In this document: positions 11,280-22,775 of the stretch, piece by piece
Layout: every line of letters begins with the position of its first letter
Position numbering within the stretch: position 1 is the first letter of the stretch
Assembly (NCBI GenBank): GCA_958510875.1
Contig: OY294068.1
Coordinates: 176,483,411-176,547,410 of the forward strand
DNA: 64,000 nt
Source: Endomychus coccineus
Lineage: Eukaryota > Arthropoda > Insecta > Coleoptera > Endomychidae
Reading direction: 5' to 3'
Notes under the pieces: model-generated
The model's input: the letters and a program-made list of their open reading frames with translations, nothing else
Told to the model about the DNA's origin: nothing
Database searches by the model: none
Position numbers and translations under genes: made by a program

Positions 11280-11365
11280 GAAAATAATAAGCATATGAGT
11301 TAGTGTGACCTATTTCCCGAGAATGAATATATAATTCATACTTGGGTCAAGAATGATTATTGAGG

Positions 11366-12767
11366 TTCTGTAATATATGTGTTCATGCATTCATTTGAAA
11401 CTTCTTTCCACAGAAAAAACATTCGAAACCTCATCGATTTTCAACTCCGGTGTGGTGCATTTTATTACGAAATAAATTTGACTTTGTCACATGTATACTT
11501 CCGGTTTTAGGGCGGATGAGCATGAAACGAGAGGGTTTTATTGTCGACTAACATTTCGTTATATTTTATTGTATTGGGAATGATACAGGAAAGGAGCTTG
11601 CTCTTCGTTTTTTTACCTACTGATATTCATAATGTATATATTCCGAATCCATTTATTCAGCTTGCAAGTTTTTCCATACATAACGAAATATAAGGGCTGA
11701 TAAACCATACGTGAAAGGCGAATTTGTAGCAACATAACATGGGCGAATATATTTTTTCCTACACCTTAGAATTTATTAAAAAATGTAATATTCCTTTCAT
11801 ATAACTTTCCGTGTAATGCAGAATTTCAGATGGAGTGAAACAAGCTGTTTCTTATTATCTGAGGTGAGAACTACATCTGGTTATTACAATCTCCCGGAGA
11901 GTTATGCCCAAAGTTATAGCCGTCCTTGTCATTCCGACTTGCTGTTCGTCTGAATTAATTCTATTATCTCCAACTTCTTGCGAAGTTTGGCACAAATTCT
12001 GCAAAAACTATTACTCAGAGTAGGCAAAAAGCTCAATCAAGGAATGTGTAGTTAATTAAGTTTTATGAGATTGTTCCATGTTCTAAAGTGTCCATTGGAA
12101 GCTATGAATTAGGAATGCAATAATCATTAAAACGTGCAAATTTTTTTACGCATCTGGATTAATGACCATGCATAACAAAGATGAAGACCAGCCAGGAATG
12201 ATATAAATTAAATGAAGTGAAAATTGCTCAATTCACGGGGAGGAACTTCGGTCTTTATATTCGTGTAAAAGATATGAATGAATAATCGCTAAGCAAAAGC
12301 TATGGAATATTTTATTGAAAATTTGACACCAACATTTTTCAACCTATAAAATATGTAGTTTTTCTAGAGTCATCATTGCAACCCAGGTAATTTTCCAATA
12401 TTTTTTTCTGCAGAAGTGCCCTGAAGCGAATTATACTGGAAATATTCTGACATAATTATGAAGTAACTACCTATCTATTTCAAACTCAACGTAATATTTT
12501 AGAATTTACTATGTAAAGGCTTGAAATGATATCCTTGGAAAACTTACATTCTATCGGAAGGAGTAACCACGGAGCAAACTAAATCTGTAGGCAGAATAAC
12601 AACTATTGACAAAATATAACTTTCTACCATTTGCAGTAAAATAAATTGAACACATTGTGCAATGATGAGCTATGTTAAATCTTAGAATAGTATCTTTATA
12701 CAACTACACTTGATATAATGGAGAATTGAAAGCTCATGATTCAACTAATTTCTACTATATGCAGGAT
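11366..12767. other. A+T-rich DNA with no recognised feature
   Basis: No coding motif, inverted repeat or tandem array was found. Only short meaningless frames occur. Confidence 0.35.
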
Positions 12768-13395
12768 GTTCCTTAATGATATGCGAATGTTTTGAGAGAT
12801 GATTCCTGGGTCAAAAACTCAGAAAATGGATTGAGATTTTGGGCTGATTTTTGGGACAGATTCATGTAACTTAAGAACATGCTTTTTCACTTGATAAGCT
12901 GTTTCAAAATTTGATCAGGGTTGTAGTTATGGGTTAGTCTTACAGCAAGTTCAACAGATAAAATGGTACACCACAGCTTTTTCGATCTAGATTTTTTTTT
13001 AATAAGCTGGTCAATTTTTTTTGAGATTTTTCCGCCAGGTGCGCCGTTTTTCGACCATTTTTGACTATTCAATAGAATAAATTTTATTGAAGAAACCTAG
13101 TATCTAGTTGACCTGGGATAATGACAATAAAACCTAATAACATATAACATTAACATAATGTAATAACTAACAACATACAACAATAATTTGACATTACAAT
13201 TTAACTATTATTACAAAAGTTTATGAAAATGGCCCCCTCCAGCTAATAATATGCAAACTTCCGCTCTCCTTCTCATGGAATTTCGCATTCGTTGAAATAT
13301 TTCTGGAGTGTTTTTTATTGTATCACATGCTGCAACAATTCTTTCTTTCAATTTCTCTACAGTGTTGATGAAAATTATGTAGACTACTTTTTTCG
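12768..13395 (-). pseudogene. Tc1/mariner transposase C-terminal fragment with one terminus
   Basis: Minus-strand reading of 13375-13213 gives VEKLKERIVAACDTIKNTP, then FQRMRNSMRRRAEVC and GGHFHKLL before stops. This is the C-terminal pattern of Tc1/mariner-superfamily transposases, after the catalytic domain. The left limit at 12768 begins caggatgttcc, a terminal sequence type common in this superfamily, so the fragment probably runs from the transposase C-terminus through the 3' untranslated part to one inverted-repeat end. The catalytic core and the other end are gone. The subfamily differs from the DD41D element at 20749-22560. Confidence 0.6.
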
Positions 13396-13935
13396 CTTAT
13401 TTATAGAAGAATTTTTTTTTGTTCAATGTATAATATACCCCTAATAAAAATGTTTTAGTTTGAAATTTGTGGACTGTATTTAACAAAAATTAGTTTAATA
13501 AGAAATAAATGTGTTGAAATTAATCAAACATGCAATTATATGTGCTTGCAATTCTGAGTTACAAAACTGTTTTCAAAACATGATTGCAGAAGTCGGTTTT
13601 CAAATTTTAGATTTTTTTTTTAATTTTTGATGTGATTTGGATTTAAAGAGCATAGTTATTTCAAAACAATATACTTTATCCATTATAACTAGTTATTCGA
13701 ATCATGAATAGTAAATTGTGAAGAAAGTATCTTCCATATACACATTACATATGCTGGACATTCCGACTTCATTTCTAACACATCGATAATTTCATTCGTT
13801 CGCGCTGCTATGTCTGACATTCTAAAAGTTTCATCTTTTTTCATAAAATTCCAATTGCACCAAGACCAAATTTAATTTACACGACAATGATCTGAAAGTG
13901 TACGTTGTTGTTGATTGTAGGTTGCAATTTTACAG
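13396..13935. other. A+T-rich DNA upstream of a candidate exon
   Basis: No feature is visible apart from poly-T runs. The last ~50 bases contain two possible splice acceptors, tgattgtag at 13920 and ttttacag at 13935. Confidence 0.35.
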
Positions 13936-14079
13936 AACGCGAACACGGGAGTGGTGAGCGATGTCTCAAGTGTGCACTTCGATCTGGCTTGATTACAATA
14001 GAGGAAGCGATTGATAGATTTCTATTATCTAGGACTTATTGGCAACACCCGCGGGAAAATCTCCTGGCAAGATTGAGCT
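13936..14079 (+). CDS. Candidate host exon, product unrecognised
   Basis: A 144-nt stretch is open in one frame and clearly richer in G+C than its surroundings. It follows a pyrimidine-rich acceptor (caattttacag) and ends at a donor-like gtgagc. It starts at the second base of a codon and ends after the first base of another, so it is a symmetric phase-1 exon. The alternative acceptor at 13920 adds 15 nt and keeps the phase. The translation includes GERCLKCALRSGLITIEEAI and SRTYWQHPRENLLARLS. It has a CxxC pair and a helix-like segment but no family I can name. It could also be a piece of an unknown mobile element; the lack of stops with exon-like edges is the only support. Confidence 0.4.
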
Positions 14080-14469
14080 GTGAGCACAGGGCGTGGCTGA
14101 TTACATCGATTATTGTACAAAACATAACGGTGTTGATACATACCATCATTTATGCTGAATATAATTTCGATATTTGCTATCAAACAAACTCATCTCTAAT
14201 ATCTATTCCGTCACAAATATCGTGAGAACTGAATTCAAGACGTGTTGATGATTAGATGATTATCATCGCTCATGAATGACAGTCTACTGGAACTAAACTA
14301 TATTTGAAGTTTTGCAATTATGATGACTTTTTGTTGATATTGAGGAAAATACATTTTCGTATAGTTAGCCATGGGAATGAGAAACGTAATATTCAAACTT
14401 GTGCAGTTTAACAAAAAGTTACAAAATATGGACTATCAAAGATATTCAAATCTAGATAATATAATGAAC

Positions 14470-15480
14470 TGTTAGCTGTTATCCGTGGGATGCGCCCGGA
14501 GAAACATCTAATAATAAAAATTGATTCATTAATAAATAGATAAACATACATTTTATTATTTTTAAAATTTGAGAAATTCTAAATTATATATATAAATAAA
14601 TTTGTTATATTCAAAAACAATAAAAAATTTATAAATTTATTAATATAATAAAGAAGCCACATTTTTAACAAAAAATTCCTAAATTTAAATCAAATTTTCA
14701 ATACAATTATTCATAAATAAAATTTTTAAATTAACAAAATTCACAAAAAAAACACTTGAAATTTCTTCTAAAGAATGCTGAAAATACTTTTATACTTTAA
14801 CAAAATTTTATTTATTAATAATAAATAAATATACATATTTTATAACATTTTACGGATTAATATTAATTATTATGAAAGTCAAGTATTGAATATCAAATTG
14901 AATATTTTTTTCTCCAATAACCATATTTTCAAATACGTGATTTATATTTTAATAATTAATAATTTTCATTCACTAATTGATATTTATGATAGGTTTCAAT
15001 ACTTAATAAAAATATTTCTAATGTGTAGAATCAGTTGAACGCGTGGAAGGACGGGAAATTATTCTCTATGTCATGTGGAAGGACAGGGATATTTATAATA
15101 TGGAAAAATAATGGACATTATGTGACTGTCAATTTGTCAGCTGTCTGTCATGTAAATTTTAACTGCCTCGTTGATGGGTTATGTGTTGTCTGCCAAAGCA
15201 TAGACATTCTGAACTATGATAATGATTCACTATTCTATGAATCTGTCTGTCATGTAAATGGTATGTGATTATATTGACAATCACAAACGTCAAAGTATAT
15301 CGAATTCCATTTTACTCCAATTGGGATTGAGTTTCGAAAAATCCGTTCCTGGCGGGTGCCTACGTCGATTAAGGAACATATCTGCCAAGTAGGTCCGCTT
15401 TATATAGTCCCGGAGATTTCGGAAGAAAAAAATTGCCGTTTCGTTCAGAATGAATGAGTTAAGGGTACTTGAACTTTTTC
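14470..15480 (+). repeat. Dispersed repeat family R, copy 1
   Basis: It opens with ttagctgttatccgtgggatgcgcccg, a short hairpin-forming G+C-rich head, then ~470 bp of extreme A+T. The body at 14990-15420 is shared with copies at 36630, 39690, 61557 and 61960. Common words are tttcaatacttaataaa, tctatgtcatgtgg, gacattatgtgactgtc, cagctgtctgtcatgtaaa, gattcactattctatgaatc and aaggaacatatctgccaag. The reading frame at 15035-15268 is a by-product and has no protein motif. A family with a hairpin head and, elsewhere, a (TA)n tail could be a non-autonomous Helentron or a retroposon. The class is not settled. Confidence 0.65.
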
Positions 15481-17296
15481 AAACGTTTCGCCAAATTTGA
15501 GGGATTTTAATAAATAATAAGTAATAATAAATTTTTCCCCAATGTTAAATTCATCAAAAAAAAAGATCCTTTCGAAATATTCAAAAGCGAAAATGTTTTT
15601 CAATTTCAAACAAGAAGGTGCAAGCTCAAGAAGTCTGAATATTTCAGAATAGACTTAGGTATAGGGATGGCTGATAAGATCATCTCTAAACCCGCAATGA
15701 AAAATATAACTTTTAGTTCAAAATAACAAAGTTGGTGTCCACTCCCAGTATAATCGGAGATGCCGCCATCTTGAAAATATTTTCATTGAGCAGCAAATGA
15801 TCGACTATGGCCGTGCATGAATTTTCAGATTGGTATCATCATTGAAATTCAAAATACTGATAATATACTAATATACTAATAAATAATAGTATGGTTTTAA
15901 TGTTCACTACATGATACTTTCTGATATTAACTTAGACTGAGTAAGAACTAATTGATCTAGCTGAACTTACTGAAATTATTAACCCTACTCAAATATCTAT
16001 CCTCAAGGGAGAAGCTTTGCTCCTCTGATGATAGTCCATGCTATAATTCGGCGAATGTTGACCTATGTGCCGGCATTGACATTCATGTCATTTATTCACG
16101 GTCGGAACCTAGACGACTAATCATTTTTTATGCTATATAATATAAATACAAATATGTTGTATGTTGTATGAAAGACCTTATTATAGATATTTTATTTCAT
16201 GAAACTTTGTTTTAGAATGCCAAATTGTGATCTTAATCCATCATAAATTGAGCACGAATAACATAGCATGAGAATAATGTAAACTGCATTTTGTACTAGA
16301 CTTAGGACTGAAGAATCACCTTTAGAAGATAACGAGACGCCAGATTATGGATGTTGATGTCAGCAGAGCTTGTGATAAATTATTTTATCAAACTCAATTA
16401 TGTTGTTTGTATCCTATGATCTTCGATCATCATCCAATTTCAATTAATTTTATTCACGTTGTTTTTTGTCAATGGGTAAGGGAAATCGATTCATCGACAT
16501 TGACTGATATTGATTGCCTTTCAGTCAGTGCCTGTCTAGATTTATTTACACTGTACTGGTGAATGTGAACATCATCTGCTGTTCTATAAAAACGAGAGAA
16601 TACTAAAAGTTGCATGAATGAGTTTATCCGAGAAGGTATTATTGGAGAGTATGCTGTTGATCTTGTTTGCGGATATTTTCATTTCGGTTTCCATCCCGTG
16701 CGGAAACGTGATTTGATGATAATATCATGTCCATACACGTGACACTAACCCAAGCTGACATTGGCTTATAAAATGTAATAAGCTGTGTCGTAGAGTACAT
16801 GAAATTTATTCTCATACTTGTTTGCTTCACGAATCACATATGATATTCACAAATATGATATGGTATTCAAAGTTTCAAGCAATCTCTCCTCAACGTCTAC
16901 TTAGAAAATCACAAATATTCGTATATCTTCAAATTTCATAATGCATAAAGTTTTTTTTTTGGTGCACGCTCTCTATACATACATTTTACGATGTTATATT
17001 TTGGGCCTGGTCTCTTAAAGTTGTCATAGCAACCTTTTTTGTATTATTTTATATTTTCAAGTAGATAAAGGAAATAAATGTTCTGGTGCAACTCCTCAAA
17101 AATGATCATTTTACGGTTTCAGTTCATCCCTGATGGTTTGAGGAAACCGTTACATTTTGGTGATCCGCAGAAAACTTATGTGCCGTTATCTATGCTTATC
17201 TTCTGGTTTGAAGAATAACATAAAATAAAGCCCCCATGGGCTTATACCTCCTGATAAATACAGTATACGTATAATGTATCGAAAGTGACAATGATA
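15481..17296. other. A+T-rich DNA with no recognised gene
   Basis: Several short frames (for example 16347-16562) lack motifs. No repeat structure was detected. Confidence 0.35.
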
Positions 17297-18375
17297 ACGA
17301 GTGGTGAAATGGACGGTCGATGAGCTGCATAAACTCGATGAAGACACCCAGACAATGATGCATATCCATCACAGTTTGCATCCTAGGTCGGCCGTTTCCC
17401 GCATTCATCTCTCAAGTCGCCAGGGAGGTAGGGGACTCCTTAGTCTGGAGGGTCTGCATCGAAGTGTGGTTCTGAGTATAACTTGGGTGTTCGGACCCAC
17501 TCCTGTGTCTTGTCAAAAGTCAAGCATTGGCCGGACTGGGGATATTTATCGTTAAGGCAGCACAAAAAGCTGCGGAAGAACTTGTTTTCAAATTTCTCAT
17601 CAGTCGAGAAGGCCGACTAGAGAGCAACCTCGAGTTTCAACCTTCGCCTGAAGGCCCAGATTATTGCCGCGGAGCAACATATTATGCTCAGGGGGCATGT
17701 TGACAAGCTTTCTACCAAAACATCGATACACTCGGCGTGTCAATCAGGCTGACCTTCGGATACCTAAGGTCAGTCGGGCTTGCATCCGAGACCAAGGAAT
17801 TTACGCAACGTGATGCGTGTGCAGGTTTCTGATGTCAGCTGCAGGGCCTGTCGAATGGCTCCTGAGACGCTTTTCCACCTGCTTGTCCGGCAAAAGCGGA
17901 TTCGGCGTACACTCATCGCCATAATGCAGCCATACGGGTGTTGTATTACTATTCAAGGCACTCGTACGGAATAGACCAAGACCTGGTGCTGCCTTGCACG
18001 CCTGAAGATATTGAGTCCGTTTTCGGGAACGAGAAATGTCAAATCTACTGGAATGACTCGTTTCCGACCGTCAGGTTCATACAAGCAAATATGCCTGACG
18101 TTGTTCTCCTCGATAAATGAAGCAAGACTATGTATGTCATTGAATTCTCTAATCCGGCAGAGAAGAATATAGTCTTGAAAGAGGAGGAAAAACGAACAAA
18201 GTATCAAGATCTCCAGTTCGAGCTGTGTACGTTTTACCCAGGCCTCAAGGTTATATTAGTTGTGCTGATCATCGGTGTTTTGGGCGGAATTCGGTCTTCG
18301 CTGCGTTCGAATTTGGATATCATTCCGGCCTGTAAGAACTCGACACAGATCTTAATAGACCGAATGCAGATATAA
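17297..18375 (+). pseudogene. 3' part of an RLE-type LINE (zinc knuckle plus restriction-like endonuclease)
   Basis: Coding remnant of a non-LTR retrotransposon that cuts its target with a restriction-like endonuclease. In order are seen KLDEDTQTMMHIHHSLHPRS (17330-17385) and SRQGGRGLLSLEGLHRSVVL (17415-17475). A zinc knuckle of CCHC style follows, SCRACRMAPETLFHLL (17840-17885), and then, after a frame change, the endonuclease: the PDVVLLDK motif at about 18090-18117, a stop, then YVIEFSNPAEKNIV and EEEKRTKYQDLQFEL. The spaced PD, D/E and KxxKY residues are the expected active-site pattern. The tail VLIIGVLGGIRSSL is also typical. At least three frameshifts or stops and loss of the RT half make it inactive. 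Which RLE clade it belongs to is not resolved. Confidence 0.8.
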
Positions 18376-20746
18376 TGCTTTGGAATGCATGTATAATTAA
18401 ATTTTCACCGAAAAAACTGTCGTATATTATGTTGACCATGTTGAGATAGAGGTAGGGGTGTGAATATTTGAAATGGGGGTAGAGGGTGGAAATACATATG
18501 AAACAGGTAGATAACTAAATAAATATTATGATAAATTACGCAACAATTTACTGATTTTTTTTTGGAGGAGCTTTTCGGGGTTGAGGGAATGCTCATATTG
18601 GGAAAAAAATATTGGCACTCATTTTGGCTATTCTTTGACAAAACAGAATAACGTATTCGACATGGTGCCAAGGTATTAGGTCGCAATGCACCCGTTTTAA
18701 CCGTAAAGTGGTCAGAAAAATCATTTTTGGTCCAAATAATGGCCAATTACTTGGAAATGCTCGGATAAAAAAATCTTGGCATGTATTTTTTCAACAACTG
18801 GCAACAATAACAAACATTTTCCACCAGGTTAGAAACTGTGCTCGTGCATTCCATCCAGCCTACTAAATTAATTGATCATCTTCAAGGAATTACCTCTATA
18901 GAAACCTTTGCACTAGGAGCAAATGTATAAGAATTACATGCTGTTCAATATACAATAACTTCGAAAAAGGGTTCGTGCAATAAAAAAATCTAAAATTTGA
19001 GGTGGCTGTAGCTTGGAAATGCCTGAGAATACACGATTCGGCCTGTGTGAGCTATTGTACATTGAACCTTTCTTCATCAATATACAGCTCCTAGACTATT
19101 AAATATCTACGTGCAATAATTGTAAAGTGTTGTCTCATGTTCAACACAAGCAATCAAACTGACCGTACATTTTCAACGGTAAGACAAGAATGAAATCATA
19201 CAAAGCGATATTTATTTCCTAAAACTTTTCATATAATTAGTATTATTACAAAGCAACAAAATTCGAAAGAATATAACATTCTATAAAAGCATATAGTATA
19301 GAATTCTTGACGAGAACAATATATTATCTATGATAGTGAATATCTATATGATTGACATTTTGGTTAAGCATCTAGCCATGGCAATCGTCGAAAAACGAAA
19401 ATTTGTTTCTAGCTGCCTGCTCATCAGTAGAATACATTCCTCAAATGAATTTGTATGAACTCTCCGTTAACAATAGATGTGCTAGAGGATCATAATTTCT
19501 CCCCGAATACTTTCTGAGTTCACAATGAGAACATGTTTGAAACTTGTGCGTAAAAAGTCAACTAGGATATTTGACTTCCATTTCATTCGACCTCCAATTT
19601 TATAACGAAAAATTCATTGTGTACTTCAACGCTACAGGAATTTTCTTTTCGTTGATGTGAACTCCCCGAGGGAACGGTTAACATGCAAAATATATCGGGA
19701 CACGGCTTTGCAATTTCTTTAAAATAAATTAGCATTTAATGCGACGAATAAAGGAGTTTAAGCGTTTAAGATTCGATTCTGTTCTTAACGATAAATATTC
19801 AATGTCCGACGAGCATTAGCTCAGAGCAAGTGGGTCCCAAGTTTCCCAATAAAATCCCAGTTTCCAGTTAATTGGAAACTGCACTAAAGCACCACACCAC
19901 ATTTAACTTCGAGACTGCTGTTGACAGAAAGCGGACACTTACGTCGCTCTAATTCAGTTCTCCAAAAGCGAATCTGCATGTGTTTTTTTTTCATTATGTC
20001 CGTGGTTCGAATGCCAAATTACTCTTCTAACTATCCGTAATTGGTAGCCATTATTCCTTCTGTTTACCAGATAATCAACTTAAAATAACGAACATACTTG
20101 ATTTGTTCAATTTTTTGTACTCTGAGAAGATGGAAAAATTTCCAGATAATTATATTGTGAATCAAATTTGATGTTTTCACTTCAAAATAAAACGTTACAA
20201 ACTCTCACAATAGCCCTATGAAATTCAGTTTCAATCTTAATGAATGGGTGAAAATGGAAATTGGGAAATTTAATCGTTGTTTGAATGGTTAACATGAATT
20301 CTTGATTTGAATATTTTGGAATATTCGACACGGTCACGTCAAAACAGTTTCTCAATTCCAGATTCAATTTGCAATGAATATAAGACATTTCGTTTTCTTC
20401 ATAACGAGAGAACCCTTGATTAGGAATTCAAGTAGCTTACTGAATTATTTTACAATGGACTATTTATATGAAAAGATTTAACAAATTGAGCAGAGTGTAA
20501 ATTGTGTATTGCGAATCCAAAATCAATCAAGAATCAAAAAAGACCAGGTACATATTGAAATGCAAAAAAGAGGTCTTTAAAAATCCAAGAAGAACTCTGC
20601 CTATCTGCGAATAAACTCGGACTAAGGCAGTTTTTTAAACGTGAAGAAGAAAGAGCCTAATTTGATAATTTCAAATTTGAATAAATATGGAGTGAAATCT
20701 CATTCAAATACGAAAAGCTCATTGAATTAATATACAAAATATTCTG
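18376..20746. other. Gene-free stretch with one short palindrome
   Basis: No protein or repeat family is recognised. A hairpin with a 9-bp perfect stem, CAGTTTCCA/TGGAAACTG, and a six-base loop lies at 19858-19881 in a patch (19800-19990) that is somewhat less A+T-rich than its surroundings. The 113-codon minus frame at 18405-18746 has no motif. Confidence 0.35.
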
Positions 20747-20748
20747 TA

Positions 20749-21053
20749 CGTCATTCGAAAGGTCTCGGAAGCCTCTTTACAACGGTGTATGAAAAACGTA
20801 AATTTGATGAACCGTTTTCGCCAAAAATTAATTTTGTTGCTCGAATGCGCCACCTTGAATATTTTGGTTGTTTGTACAATGTACAAGCTCATTTTTATTA
20901 AGCCTTTTTCACAAACTTAAACAATCTTCAAAAAATCACATTCGTAAAAAAATTGAATTGTGTTGTCATGCTTACAATGAAAAAAAAAAATAAATCTGCG
21001 TGTTTAAATCAAATGTTTAAATTGTCCTCCATTGACTTCCATACAATAATACA
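20749..21053. repeat. Left terminal inverted repeat of the DD41D element
   Basis: Pairs with 22256-22560. It contains ctttacaacggtgtatgaaaa, ttgttgctcgaatgcgccacc and a palindromic ttgtacaatgtacaa-type word. The inner end is the reverse complement of the transposase C-terminal codons. Confidence 0.85.
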
Positions 21054-21161
21054 TTCTCTCAAACTGATAAGTAAAAAAACAGCAAAACATTTCCTTACGT
21101 TGCCTTCATTTTTTGTTCTTAGAAGGTGTTTATCTGGTTTTAACGTTTCTCCGATCATTTC

Positions 21162-22304
21162 ATGATTTTAATCAATCTGTTGAGTTACTACTTTGCTGAT
21201 TTGTTCAAAATTTCAAAAAATAAGGTGTACACATTGCAAGAACGTGTTGAGCTGGTTAGCCTTTATTACCAAAATCAAAATTATGCCCGAGCGGCTGCAA
21301 GGATATTTAACGAAAACCATCCTGAACGTAGCGTTCGCCATAAGTACGTAATGGAATTGATTACAAAATTTGTGGAGACGGGTTCAGTAATGGATAAAAA
21401 AAGGGCACCCATTGGAATTGTTAATGATGAAGGAGCAGCTGTGGCAGTATTGGGACATGTCCAACTTATGCCAAACACGCAATCTGTACGACAACTTTCT
21501 GCAGCTTCCGGTATTAGCCAATCTAACGTTTTCAGAATTTTACATAAACACAAGTTCCATCCGTACAAAATTAAATTAATTCAGGAATTAAATGATGATG
21601 ATTGGGTTTGAAGGCAAGAGTTTTGCGAAATTATGGTCGAGCGTATCAACAATAACCCAAATTTCTTGTACAACGTTTGCTTTTCTGACGAATGCACTTT
21701 TTTACTTAATGGAGAGGTTAACCGGCATAACTGTAGAATTTGGAGCGATACAAATCCTCATGTATTCCGAGAAGCTCACACTCAACATCGGGAAAAGCTA
21801 AACGTTTGGGTAGGAATTTTGGGAGACCACCTAGACCACCTGATTGGACCTCTGTTTATTCCTGGTAATTTAAATGGCGAAATTTGTCTTGAAATGTTGG
21901 AAAATGCGATTGATCCGTTAATAACTGAACAATTAGAAAACGATCGTCTACTACTTGAACAACAATTGCATTTCCAACAAGACGGAGCTCCTCCTCACTA
22001 CGCCGCACCAGTTCGCCAATACCTCAATTTGCAATACCCCGGTCGTTGGATTGGAAGAAGAGGTCCTATTGAGTGGCCTGCCCGATCTCCTGACCTGAAC
22101 TCTCCGGACTTCTTCTTGTGGGGACATCTTAAGTCCAAGATTTTTGTGACTCAGCCTGAAAATTTGGACGAACTACGCCAACGAATTGTAAATGAGTGTC
22201 GTCAAATCACTCCAATTATGCTGAACCATGTCAGAGACGGTTTTCAGTCGAAATTGTATTATTGTATGGAAGTCAATGGAGGACAATTTGAACATTTGAT
22301 TTAA
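21162..22304 (+). pseudogene. DD41D mariner transposase with one in-frame UGA
   Basis: This transposase would bind the element ends and catalyse cut-and-paste movement. Its length is 380 codons, interrupted only by a TGA at 21609-21611 after NDDDWV. The frame resumes at once with RQEFCEIMVERI, so a CGA-to-TGA change would explain it. The N-terminus holds two helix-turn-helix regions: YTLQERVELVSLYYQNQNYA, about residues 24-43, and SVRQLSAASGISQSNVFRIL, about 108-127. Catalytic residues are D176 in FSDECTF, D274 in QQDGAPPHY and D316 in SPDLNSPDFFLWG. There are 41 residues between the second and third, the spacing of the rosa group. The C-terminal GGQFEHLI is typical. The start is taken at the first Met upstream of the conserved helix; a later start is unlikely because none occurs before it. 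Confidence 0.85.
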
Positions 22305-22560
22305 ACACGCAGATTTAATTTTTTTCATTGTAAGCATGACAACACAATTCAATTTTCTTATGAATGTGATTTTTTGAAGATTGTTTAAGTTTGTAAAAAA
22401 GGCTTAATAAAAATGAGCTTGTTTGTACATTGTACAAATAAACAAAATATTCAAGGTGGCGCATTCGAGCAACAAAATTAATTTTTGGCGAAAACGATTC
22501 ATCAAATTTTTGTTTTTCATACACCGTTGTAAAGAGGCTTCCAAGACCTTTCAAATGAAG
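22256..22560. repeat. Right terminal inverted repeat of the DD41D element
   Basis: Mirror of 20749-21053. It begins inside the transposase frame and carries its stop codon at 22302-22304, so coding and terminal-repeat functions overlap. Confidence 0.85.
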
Positions 22561-22562
22561 TA

Positions 22563-22775
22563 TCACTCAACCCCTCTCCCCTATTCAGTTTGAGGGGTTA
22601 AAGCGCCCCCTATTAGGGGATTGCTCGTTCAAGCCTCAAATATACGTTAAAAGATGTCCCCCTAAACAAAATGATTCGACGTGTTTCGGGAGATTTTTCC
22701 ACTCACCATGGGATAAGAAATATACGGGGTGGCTTGTCTGAGATGGAACATCCTGTATAGTAATGTTCGAAGCAC
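22563..22775. mobile_element. Possible terminal fragment of another Tc1/mariner-like element
   Basis: The stretch ends ggaacatcctgtata at 22744-22758, the mirror of the caggatgttcc end at 12768, and has a palindromic aacccctc/gaggggtt pair near 22569-22609. No coding part is present. The identification rests on the terminal word alone. Confidence 0.3.

Larger units (their letters stand above)
9868..11365. mobile_element. Penelope-like element family A, copy 2, with inverted 3' ends
   Basis: The left arm (9868 to about 10225) is a minus-strand copy of the family 3' end. The right arm (about 11095-11365) is the same sequence on the plus strand. Shared words include gtgtttctgttcgtt, ctgatacaattagttt (as tctgcacaaag/ctgctgatacaatt variants), acctatttcccgagaatg and cttgggtcaagaat. 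Between them, from 10230, lies a 5'-truncated plus-strand element holding the end of RT and a degraded endonuclease. This head-to-head layout, a truncated copy preceded by an inverted copy of its own 3' end, is a known Penelope-like insertion form and recurs at 40887-43364. Confidence 0.75.
20749..22560 (+). mobile_element. Tc1/mariner DD41D (rosa-type) transposon with 305-bp inverted repeats
   Basis: An almost complete DNA transposon of 1812 bp lies between TA dinucleotides (20747-20748 and 22561-22562), the target duplication of this superfamily. The termini (cattcgaaaggtct on the left; agacctttcaaatg on the right) open long, well-conserved inverted repeats, 20749-21053 and 22256-22560. The right repeat includes the last 16 codons of the transposase, so the left repeat carries the reverse complement of that coding end. 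One transposase frame, 21162-22304, lies between and into the right repeat. Close agreement of the two arms and the single coding defect suggest a fairly young insertion. Confidence 0.9.

Noticed and set aside
14520..14990. Very A+T-rich block considered as an origin or matrix-attachment site
   Set aside because: Composition alone is not evidence, and it lies between parts of a dispersed repeat.
17953..18207. Minus-strand 84-codon frame
   Set aside because: Antisense shadow of the LINE endonuclease region.
18405..18746. Minus-strand 113-codon frame
   Set aside because: No family resemblance and low-complexity ends; likely chance.
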